Shown: positions 33,657-40,849 of the stretch, piece by piece
Position numbering within the stretch: the stretch's first letter is position 1
Layout of the letters: every line of letters begins with the position of its first letter
DNA from: Flavobacterium sp.
GTDB taxonomy: Bacteria > Bacteroidota > Bacteroidia > Flavobacteriales > Flavobacteriaceae
Direction of reading: 5' to 3'
Assembly: GCA_023251135.1 (NCBI GenBank)
Contig: JAHEZJ010000019.1
Coordinates: 1 to 64,000, forward strand
DNA length: 64,000 nt
Notes under the pieces: model-generated
What the model was told of the DNA's origin: nothing
What the model saw: the letters and a program-made list of their open reading frames with translations, nothing else
The model's database searches: none
Made by a program: the position numbers and the translations under genes

Positions 33657-34712
33657 TTATTTTGTTTTTAATTTGTAATGAATGTCTGATTGCTGTCTTA
33701 AAATTTCGGCACTTCTTTCAGGGGTAATATCTCTTTGGGATTCGCCCAGCATTTCATAACCCACCATAAATTTCTTTACTGTTGCTGATCGCAATAAAGG
33801 CGGATAAAAATGCATGTGAAAATGCCATTCCGGATGCTCTAAACCATCTGTAGGCGATTGGTGAATTCCTGAAGAATAAGGAAAAGAAGTACTGAATAAA
33901 TTATCGTACTTAATGGTCAGTTGTTTTAAAATCAGGGCAAAAGAATTGGTTTCTTCCGGAGTAAAATCAGTGATTTTATTCAGGGGTCTTCTGCTGACAA
34001 TCATCGTTTCGTAAGGCCATGTTGCCCAAAACGGAACCAGAGCAATAAAGTCATCGTTTTCGATTACCACACGATCTCCTGTTCTTAATTCAGCCTGAAT
34101 ATAGTCCTGAAGCAGCGTTCGATGGTTTTTGTCAAAGTATGATTTTAAACTGCTTTGCGTTCTTTCAACTTGGGTTGGAAGGGATGATTGTGCCCAGATT
34201 TGCCCATGAGGATGTGGATTGCTGCAGCCCATAATACTTCCTTTGTTCTCAAAAATCTGAACGTGATTGATGTATTTGATGCTTCCCAGATCGGTGTATT
34301 CTTTTTGCCAGGTTTTGATAATGTTTTCAATTCCGTCGATTTCCATCTCGGGTAAAGTAAGATCGTGTCTTGGCGAGAAACAAACTACTCTGGAAATTCC
34401 CTGCTCGGGTTTTGCCTTAAAAAAAGTGTGTTTGATATCTTCTTCAAATATGATTTCGTCCTGCTTCATGGCAGCAAAATCATTCTCAAAGACAAAGCTG
34501 TCTTTGTAAACAGGATTGTGATCTCCGTTAGCACGAACATTACCCGGACATAAATAACAGGTGGAGTCATGTTTTGGAAGAGTTTCAGTTGCAAGAGCCT
34601 CGTTTTGCCCTTGCCACGGACGTTTTGCACGGTGTGGTGATACTAAAATCCATTCGTTTAGTAATGGATTGAAACGTCTGTGTGGATCTTCGTTAATGTC
34701 AAAATTTTTCAT
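33657..34712 (-). CDS. galT: Galactose-1-phosphate uridylyltransferase
   Basis: The 351-residue enzyme swaps UMP between UDP-glucose and galactose-1-phosphate in the Leloir pathway. The active-site motif is in MGCSNPHPHGQIWAQSSLPT (His-Pro-His), with N-terminal RFNPLLNEWILVSPHRAKRP and zinc-site residues in STCYLCPGNVRANGDHNPVY. The C-terminal EHPEWHFHMHFYPPLLRSA holds the second metal-site His cluster. It starts 17 bp after galK, in one operon with galM and galK. Confidence 0.95.
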   Translation of the reverse strand: MKNFDINEDPHRRFNPLLNEWILVSPHRAKRPWQGQNEALATETLPKHDSTCYLCPGNVRANGDHNPVYKDSFVFENDFAAMKQDEIIFEEDIKHTFFKAKPEQGISRVVCFSPRHDLTLPEMEIDGIENIIKTWQKEYTDLGSIKYINHVQIFENKGSIMGCSNPHPHGQIWAQSSLPTQVERTQSSLKSYFDKNHRTLLQDYIQAELRTGDRVVIENDDFIALVPFWATWPYETMIVSRRPLNKITDFTPEETNSFALILKQLTIKYDNLFSTSFPYSSGIHQSPTDGLEHPEWHFHMHFYPPLLRSATVKKFMVGYEMLGESQRDITPERSAEILRQQSDIHYKLKTK

Positions 34713-34729
34713 TTGTAGTTTTTGTGATA

Positions 34730-35890
34730 TTAAAGTAGTCTTGTTCCGTTAGAGATTGTTACATCATAGAATTTTAATTCAATCCCAAATGTATTTAAAT
34801 AAAGATTTGAAAACTTATTTTTCACCTCATTTTCATGCCCTTTTTTAATAAAATTGATGGTGCACCCCCCAAAACCACCCCCCATTAGGCGAGATCCAAC
34901 AATAAATTCATCTGCTTTGGCATTCTCTACGAGCATATCCAGTTCGGGACAGCTTACTTCATATTCTTGTGATAACCCATAATGTGCTTCAAATAGCAAT
35001 TGTCCTAAAAGTTCAATATTTCCTTGATCTAAAGCTTCACAGGCTTTGATCACACGGTTGATTTCTTTTACAACAAAATGTACCCTTTTAAAAACGGTAG
35101 GAGTCATTTGATCCTCAATGCTTAAAAGTTGTTCTTCGGTACAATCTCTAAAACTTTTTATTTGCGGAAAGTGATGTTTTATAATAGCCAAACCTTCTTC
35201 ACACTCCAGTCTTCGGGTATTGTATTCAGAGCTGAAAAGAGAATGTTTTACATTGCTGTCAAACAAAACCAGCGCATAATCTTTAAAATCGGCATTGTGA
35301 TATTCAAAATCCAAAGTGTTGCAATCTAGTTTTATAACCTTGTTTGTAAGGCCATGAACACTTGAAAACTGATCCATAATGCCACAATTGATACCCACCC
35401 AGTGTTCGGCTTTTTGTCCTAACAAAGCGATGTCGGCCTTTTTAATTTCCAGATCGAAGAGTGCTGTGATTCCGAAAATCATTCCGCATTCTAAAGCGGC
35501 CGAAGAAGATAAACCGGAACCAACCGGAATGTTGCTGCTAAAGACACAGTTGAAACCTTCAAATACAAAACCGTTATCCTGTAATTGTTTGATCACACCA
35601 CGAAGATAATTCGTCCAGACGTCATCACTCAAACGGATTTCTGCTGTTAAATCAATTTCAAAAGCTTCGTTCAAATCGATTGCAATTATTTTGGAGCTTT
35701 TGGTATTGTTTTTCTCAAAAGCAAAACAAATTATTTTGTCGATGGCTGCAGGTAAAACATAGCCGTCATTGTAATCAATATGTTCTCCGATGATATTGAT
35801 CCTTCCGGGAGAGAGCACCACTTTTTGAGGAGCCGATCCGAACGACTTCTCAAAAAAGGCGGTGGTGTTTTGTATTAAAATATCATTCAT
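34730..35890 (-). CDS. galK: Galactokinase
   Basis: A 386-residue GHMP kinase that phosphorylates galactose at C1. The galactokinase signature is GRINIIGEHIDYNDGYVLPA, the ATP-binding motif is IPVGSGLSSSAALECGM, the catalytic Asp is in NCGIMDQFSSVHG, and the third GHMP motif is GSRLMGGGFGGCTINFI. Length is that of the family. It lies between galM (52-bp gap) and galT (17-bp gap). Confidence 0.96.
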   Translation of the reverse strand: MNDILIQNTTAFFEKSFGSAPQKVVLSPGRINIIGEHIDYNDGYVLPAAIDKIICFAFEKNNTKSSKIIAIDLNEAFEIDLTAEIRLSDDVWTNYLRGVIKQLQDNGFVFEGFNCVFSSNIPVGSGLSSSAALECGMIFGITALFDLEIKKADIALLGQKAEHWVGINCGIMDQFSSVHGLTNKVIKLDCNTLDFEYHNADFKDYALVLFDSNVKHSLFSSEYNTRRLECEEGLAIIKHHFPQIKSFRDCTEEQLLSIEDQMTPTVFKRVHFVVKEINRVIKACEALDQGNIELLGQLLFEAHYGLSQEYEVSCPELDMLVENAKADEFIVGSRLMGGGFGGCTINFIKKGHENEVKNKFSNLYLNTFGIELKFYDVTISNGTRLL

Positions 35891-35942
35891 TGTGTTGTGG
35901 TTGAAGAAATAGCTTTTAGTTAGGGTTGTTTTTAGTAAAGGA

Positions 35943-36998
35943 TTAGTTTATGTTTTCAAATCGGTAAACGGTTTTGTGACGGTAGGTCTCACCTTTCTTT
36001 AAAACCGAATTCGGAAAATGTACGTGATTAGGCGCATCCGGAAAGTTTTGTGTTTCAAAACAAATTCCGCTAAAGGGATGATAAGTGGCATTTTCTTTTC
36101 CTTTTAAAGTCTCAAAACAATTTCCGCCTACATAAATATGAACGCTGGGCTGATTGGTAAAAACCTTCATCTGCAGCTTGTTTGTAGTGCTGGATAAAAT
36201 GGCAGCAACCTCATTTTCTGAGGCAATTACAAAAGAATTATCAATGGATTGCGGACATTTTTTAGCCGTTCTGAAATCAAAATCATGATCCAAGAGAGCC
36301 GTGAAATTTCCGGTTGGAATATGCTCAGCGTTGGTTTCCAGTATTTTTTCAGAAGCAATAAACAGCGTTTGATTGGACAGGTCTGCAGCATGCCCGTCAA
36401 GATTAAAATAACTGTGATGCGTAAGATTTATGACTGTATCTTTTGTTGAGGTAGCGGTATAGTCTAGTTTTAATTCGTTTTCTTCTGTTAAAGTATAGGT
36501 GAGATCAACCTGTAAATCTCCGGGATAATACTCTTCTAAATCTGCACTCCACAGACTTAAAGTTACCGAAGGATTATCGCCCGAAGTGATATGCGTAATA
36601 TTCCATACTTTTTGCCCAAAGCCAACGTTTCCGCCATGTAAGGCATTGCCGTTATTATTGGTATTCAGTTGAAAGGTTGTATCGTTTAAAGTAAAAACAC
36701 CTTTATCGATTCGTCCGGCATAACGCCCAACGGTAGTCCCAAAATAAGGAGCACTTGGTAAATGATAAGAAGCCAGATAAGATTCTAAAGTATCGAAACC
36801 TAAAACAACATCAACATACCCGCCCGTTGCAACCGGAATTTGTAAAGAAGTCAAGGTTGCACCGTAATTGATAATTTGCGCTTTCATTCCGTTTTTATTC
36901 TTTAATTCCAAAGAAAGAATTTCTTCGTTATCAGATAATAAACCAAACGATTTTATAGCAGATCCATCCAGAATATGAGATATGTGTTTTATTTCCAT
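35943..36998 (-). CDS. galM: Aldose 1-epimerase (galactose mutarotase)
   Basis: About 351 residues from the ATG at 36998 (MEIKHISHIL); an upstream ATG at 37037 would add a doubtful leader that crosses the promoter. The catalytic His is in LTHHSYFNLDGHA, an earlier His in NALHGGNVGFGQKVWN, and the catalytic Glu in GICFETQNFPDAPNH. It interconverts galactose anomers for galactokinase. It is the first gene of the galM-galK-galT operon, preceded by a -7-like box and the candidate GntR operator. Confidence 0.94.
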   Translation of the reverse strand: MEIKHISHILDGSAIKSFGLLSDNEEILSLELKNKNGMKAQIINYGATLTSLQIPVATGGYVDVVLGFDTLESYLASYHLPSAPYFGTTVGRYAGRIDKGVFTLNDTTFQLNTNNNGNALHGGNVGFGQKVWNITHITSGDNPSVTLSLWSADLEEYYPGDLQVDLTYTLTEENELKLDYTATSTKDTVINLTHHSYFNLDGHAADLSNQTLFIASEKILETNAEHIPTGNFTALLDHDFDFRTAKKCPQSIDNSFVIASENEVAAILSSTTNKLQMKVFTNQPSVHIYVGGNCFETLKGKENATYHPFSGICFETQNFPDAPNHVHFPNSVLKKGETYRHKTVYRFENIN

Positions 36999-37022
36999 AT
37001 TTTTTTTACCAAAAATGAAATC

Positions 37023-37068
37023 CAAAAATAGAAACAATATCTGTTTTTACATACCAGTACCTACCAGT
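37023..37068 (-). promoter_or_regulatory. galM promoter box and candidate GntR operator
   Basis: On the minus strand, TATTTTTG (37023-37030) fits the Bacteroidota -7 consensus TAnnTTTG and lies 25 bp before the galM ATG. On the plus strand TACCAGT occurs twice, at 37052-37058 and 37062-37068, one helical turn apart and just where the -33 region would be. It sits between galM and the divergent gntR gene, so the regulator probably binds here. Confidence 0.6.
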
Positions 37069-37099
37069 TTTTTGTATATTGCGCCAAAATCCATTTTGT

Positions 37100-38098
37100 A
37101 TGAATATAATTTCCATTCAAAGTAATCTTGGTTTGCCCAAATACAAACAGATAATCCTGTCGATTGAAAAAGCAATTGAAGAAGAAAAACTGGTAAAAGG
37201 CGATCGGCTTCCATCGGTAAATAAAGTTTGTCTCGCTTTTTCGTTGTCGCGGGATACCGTATTATTGGGTTATGATGAGCTCAAAAAAAGAGGAATTATT
37301 TATGCCATTCCAGGTAAGGGATATTATGTTAAAAGCGTTGAAATCAATATCAAGCAGAAGATTTTTTTATTGTTTGACGAGTTAAACAGTTTTAAGGAGG
37401 ACATCTACAATTCGTTTCTAAAAAACATTGGAAAAAATGTTCAGGTCGATATTTTCTTTCATCATTTTAATGTGCAGGTATTTCAAAAACTGATTACAGA
37501 CAGTAACGGAAATTACACCAAATACATTATCATGCCGACCAATTTAGCCGATGTGACCGATGCGATAAAAAACCTACCAGTAGGGGAAGTTATCATACTG
37601 GATCAAACCAATCCGGATTTGAAATCGTATCCGGCGATCTATCAAAACCACGAAAAAGATATTTTTGAAGGTCTAATTAAAGGAAAAGCGAGAATGAATA
37701 AGTATAAAAAACTCATTCTGATTTTCCCCGGATTTAGAGAACCATTGGGAATGAAAACCGGATTTATTGCTTTTTGTACCAAGTACGATCTGAACTATGA
37801 TATCATCACCGAATTTACAAACGGAGAAATTGGCGTAGGGGATTTGTATATCATTCCAAACGATCGTGATCTGGTTCGTGTAATTGAAAATGCAAGATCA
37901 CAAAGTCTTAAACTTGGCACCGATTTCGGGATTATTTCTTATAACGAAACCCCTTTAAAAAAGATTGTGGCCAATGGCATTACCACCATTTCAACTGATT
38001 TTGAAATGATGGGGGAAATTTTGGCCAATATGGTACTCCAGGGACAGAAAGAACAAATAGAAAACAAATCGTCTTTGCTGATTCGGAACTCGCTGTAA
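37100..38098 (+). CDS. GntR-family regulator with sugar-binding-like sensor domain
   Basis: About 332 residues from the ATG at 37100; an in-frame TTG at 37079 is a weaker start. The N-terminal winged helix is of the GntR type: KYKQIILSIEKAIEEEKLVK, GDRLPSVNKVCLAFSLSRDT, GYDELKKRGIIYAIPGKGYY. The C-terminal 240 residues have a periplasmic-binding/LacI-like fold pattern (KYIIMPTNLADVTDA, VIILDQTNPDL, DFGIISYNETPLKKI) and likely bind a sugar. Divergent from galM, it probably controls the galactose operon through the TACCAGT repeat. Confidence 0.88.
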   Translation: MNIISIQSNLGLPKYKQIILSIEKAIEEEKLVKGDRLPSVNKVCLAFSLSRDTVLLGYDELKKRGIIYAIPGKGYYVKSVEINIKQKIFLLFDELNSFKEDIYNSFLKNIGKNVQVDIFFHHFNVQVFQKLITDSNGNYTKYIIMPTNLADVTDAIKNLPVGEVIILDQTNPDLKSYPAIYQNHEKDIFEGLIKGKARMNKYKKLILIFPGFREPLGMKTGFIAFCTKYDLNYDIITEFTNGEIGVGDLYIIPNDRDLVRVIENARSQSLKLGTDFGIISYNETPLKKIVANGITTISTDFEMMGEILANMVLQGQKEQIENKSSLLIRNSL

Positions 38099-38149
38099 TT
38101 TTTCAGCTTTGGTGTTCTTGTTCAGGCTGTGCCTGTATAGTCTGGGTTT

Positions 38150-38845
38150 TTATAAGTTTAAGACAAAATTGTTGCGTAATTTTTCCTCGTATTTTTCCTT
38201 ATTAAAAGTATAGAGGTAAGATCCTTTTCGGGAAGACTGCATGTCTTTTTCGTCCAGTTTGTTCAGAATCTCCATTGAATTAATTTTACTGATAAAGTTT
38301 CTCTTGTCTAATTCTTTACTCAAAATAGCTTCATACAACTCTAATAATTGGCGCATGGTGAATTTTTCAGGAAGCAATTCAAAGCCAATCGGTTTGATCG
38401 AAGTTTTATAACGCAATATTCGGATCGCCTGTTCCACCATTTCGTTATGATCAAAAATTAAACTTGGGGCATCGGCAACGCTAAACCACTGGGCATGGTA
38501 ATTTTTAATGAGTTCGGCATTATGGTTTTCAATATTAATCAAGGCATAATACGAAACCGAAATGGTTCTTTCGGCCGGGTCGCGGTCAATGTCACTGTAA
38601 GCATAGAGCTGCTCCATATAAACATCGTGTAAACCTGTATAGGTATTTAAAACTCTTATCGCGGCATTGTCCAGTACTTCATCTTGTTTTAATAAACCTC
38701 CCATCAATGACCATTTTCCTTTTTCCGGCTCAAAACCTCTTTTGATTAAAAGAATTTTCAAACCTTCACGATCAAATCCAAAAATAATACAATCTACTGC
38801 TAATAAAACTTTATCTGCAGCACTATAACTGTTAAGCATATTCAA
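38150..38845 (-). CDS. Nudix-fold transcriptional regulator (NrtR/AraR-like)
   Basis: The 231-residue protein has an N-terminal Nudix domain (AVDCIIFGFDREGLKILLIK, KWSLMGGLLKQDEVLDNAAI). Its Nudix box is degenerate: where REUXEE is expected, RVLNTYTG appears, so hydrolysis is unlikely. The C-terminal winged helix spans about 150-231 (FTMRQLLELYEAILSKELDK, then RKGSYLYTFNKEKYEEKL). Such proteins are ligand-sensing repressors of sugar or NAD genes, including the arabinose regulator of Bacteroides. It converges with gntR. A TGTAACT inverted repeat 75 bp upstream may be its own operator. Confidence 0.82.
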   Translation of the reverse strand: MNMLNSYSAADKVLLAVDCIIFGFDREGLKILLIKRGFEPEKGKWSLMGGLLKQDEVLDNAAIRVLNTYTGLHDVYMEQLYAYSDIDRDPAERTISVSYYALINIENHNAELIKNYHAQWFSVADAPSLIFDHNEMVEQAIRILRYKTSIKPIGFELLPEKFTMRQLLELYEAILSKELDKRNFISKINSMEILNKLDEKDMQSSRKGSYLYTFNKEKYEEKLRNNFVLNL

Positions 38846-38919
38846 ATTTTTAGTGGTAAATATATAAGTCTCTTTATTCTGTTATCCCATTTAGTAAATG
38901 CCGTTTCTGCATTTAAAAA

Positions 38920-38942
38920 TGTAACTGTTTGAAAAAGTTACA
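38920..38942. promoter_or_regulatory. Inverted repeat upstream of Nudix regulator
   Basis: TGTAACT at 38920-38926 and AGTTACA at 38936-38942 are perfect reverse complements with a 9-bp spacer. It lies 75 bp before the regulator's ATG, in the 650-bp gap leading to the ECF sigma gene. The size and symmetry suit a dimeric winged-helix protein. Apart from this and the palindrome at 39454, the gap shows nothing clear. Confidence 0.45.
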
Positions 38943-39453
38943 TGCTACAAAAGTAATGGTTTTTTGATGCTAAAATCATTATCAAAGCGATCATTTTTTA
39001 ACTTTTTTCACGAGTTTTTTTGAATAAAACGCCTATTTATACTGCAAAGTGTCATTTTTACGCAATCTAACTGGAGGAAAATTCGTACTTTATTAAGAAA
39101 TCTTTTAAACGCTATTTTGGGGCAAATTGGCTTTTTAAATTCAATTCTCACTTCGACCGGAAAATGAAATGTTTTAGCCAATACCAAGTTTGTAATGCAG
39201 GAATGAATTGGAGAAAAGAATGAAAAATCCTTAAAAAAAGAAAAATCATTCTAAGAGCCGTTCTTGAAAGTTGAAGGATTTTGAAGCGAAAGAACGTTAC
39301 CGAATTTTCTTGCACATCGTTATTACAAGTAGGCTTCAGCCCAGTAAAATCGTCTATAAATTACTTTTTTTTGAAATTTTCAAACGGCAAAGAATCAGAA
39401 TATTGCCCATACCAAATTTAAAATCTCAGCAGAAATTTTTAACATCACTAATC

Positions 39454-39480
39454 TTATTTAGTCTAAATAAGATAGTTTTG
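39454..39480 (+). promoter_or_regulatory. Palindromic operator plus -7 box before ECF sigma gene
   Basis: TTATTTAG (39454-39461) and CTAAATAA (39463-39470) form a perfect 17-bp palindrome around a single T. TAGTTTTG at 39473-39480 fits the Bacteroidota -7 box TAnnTTTG, and the sigma ATG follows at 39499. The palindrome resembles metal-regulator operators of the Fur/DtxR kind and would occlude the promoter, fitting an iron-uptake locus. No good -33 box was seen. Confidence 0.6.
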
Positions 39481-39498
39481 CATCATATTTTTATTTCT

Positions 39499-40086
39499 AT
39501 GGAAAAGCAATATTTAAATATTAATGCCAAAAACTTTCCCGAAATCTATGATTTGTATTGGAATGAGCTGTTTTGTTTTTGCAGACATCATACAGGCGAT
39601 GAAGAGGCAGCAAAAGAAATCGTTCAGCAAATTTTCATCAGTATTTGGGAAAGGCGCGAAAAACTACAAATTGAAACCTCGGTCAGAGCGTATTTATATG
39701 GCTCTTTAAAACTCAAAATTTTGGAGTATCATCGAAAGCAGGCCACCAAAAAGAAACACGAAAGTATTCATTTTGCTGAAATGAGCAAAGTTTCCAACGA
39801 TACAGAAGAGCATATTTTGCACAAGGATTTGCTTCGGGAACTACAGCTTGCCATCAATACACTTCCGGAACGTTGTCGACAAGTATACTTAATGAGCAGA
39901 GAAGACGGGATGGACAATCGTTCTATTGCCGCCTCGCTTGTTATTACCGAGAAAGCGGTTGAAGGAAATATTACAAGAGCACTTCGGCACATTCGCGATC
40001 GTTTAAAAGTTTTTCGCAGTTTACTTCTTTTTTTTACTCCGCTGTGTAGGGTTAGCGAAGACTTGTGCAACTACATAATTACATAA
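39499..40086 (+). CDS. ECF-type RNA polymerase sigma factor (Bacteroidota family)
   Basis: About 195 residues from the ATG at 39499; the open frame extends upstream to 39271 but crosses the promoter and reads as non-coding. Region 2 includes IYDLYWNELFCFCRHHTGDE and IVQQIFISIWERREKL; region 4 is TLPERCRQVYLMSREDGMDN and IAASLVITEKAVEGNITRAL. It matches the sigma-70 'Bacteroides expansion' group that partners with FecR-like anti-sigma factors and TonB-dependent receptors. The anti-sigma gene begins 13 bp downstream, so it should be bound and released by that protein and drive the receptor genes. Confidence 0.9.
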   Translation: MEKQYLNINAKNFPEIYDLYWNELFCFCRHHTGDEEAAKEIVQQIFISIWERREKLQIETSVRAYLYGSLKLKILEYHRKQATKKKHESIHFAEMSKVSNDTEEHILHKDLLRELQLAINTLPERCRQVYLMSREDGMDNRSIAASLVITEKAVEGNITRALRHIRDRLKVFRSLLLFFTPLCRVSEDLCNYIIT

Positions 40087-40099
40087 CAAAACCAAGACA

Positions 40100-40765
40100 G
40101 TGTTTATTACATCAGATTTATTAGAAAAATATGCGCGAAAAGAATGCGATGCCGCCGAAAGGGTATTGGTTGAGCAATGGTTAAAGGTTATAGATTTAGA
40201 ACGTGAGGTCATAACTTCTCCGCAACAACAGGGATTAAAAGAGGAAATGTGGAGTAATATTGCGGCCAGGACCATCCTTGCAAAACCAAAACCAAAATCT
40301 CAGTATAGATTTCTTTATACAGCACTAAGCACTGCGGCCTGTGTGCTATTTGGCATTATCAGTTTGCATTATTATAACTCGTCAACATTTGCTTCACACA
40401 TTTTGGTGAACAACCTGAACGGGCAGGAAATCAAGAAAATAAACATTGGTAATTTATCTTTTTTGGTCGAACCGGGCAGTCAGTGCAACATTTCAATGGA
40501 TTTTTTGGGTCAGGCAAACGATGTTAAGTTTTGCGGTGCCGTTTCGGTTATTAGTGATTCGGCGACTGTACGGGAATTTAACATTGGTACGGGAACTTCG
40601 GGCTGCACCAATATGTATCAGGACAAAGTAAAATTACAGAAAGGGCAAACGTACCTCGCGATGACAGATGCTGACTATAACGTAATCACGGCAACCAGAG
40701 ATGAAATAGCAGAAGGCCTGCCGCGAGTATTTCGCTCAAGGCTGTCGGAACGTTTTAATTTGTAA
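40100..40765 (+). CDS. FecR-like anti-sigma factor, short form
   Basis: A 221-residue protein that starts at a GTG (40100) 13 bp after the sigma gene. The N-terminal cytoplasmic part (LEKYARKECDAAERVLVEQW) resembles the sigma-binding region of FecR proteins. It has one membrane helix at about residues 71-90 (FLYTALSTAACVLFGIISLH) and a periplasmic part of about 130 residues (IGNLSFLVEPGSQCNISMDF). Typical FecR proteins of Bacteroidota exceed 300 residues and carry a further C-terminal domain, which is absent here. It likely holds the ECF sigma inactive until the receptor signals. Confidence 0.78.
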   Translation: MFITSDLLEKYARKECDAAERVLVEQWLKVIDLEREVITSPQQQGLKEEMWSNIAARTILAKPKPKSQYRFLYTALSTAACVLFGIISLHYYNSSTFASHILVNNLNGQEIKKINIGNLSFLVEPGSQCNISMDFLGQANDVKFCGAVSVISDSATVREFNIGTGTSGCTNMYQDKVKLQKGQTYLAMTDADYNVITATRDEIAEGLPRVFRSRLSERFNL

Positions 40766-40849
40766 GAGACAATAAATAAGAAGAATAGATAATAAAATCG
40801 ATATAACTGAAATTAAAAAGTTATGGGTTTAGGGAATAAATGATCAGTG

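Noticed and set aside
37079..37099. TTG start of the GntR regulator
   Set aside because: It would place the start in the operator/promoter zone; the ATG at 37100 begins a typical N-terminus.
39271..39498. N-terminal extension of the ECF sigma factor
   Set aside because: The sequence crosses the predicted promoter and palindrome and does not resemble sigma factors; the ATG at 39499 gives a normal length.
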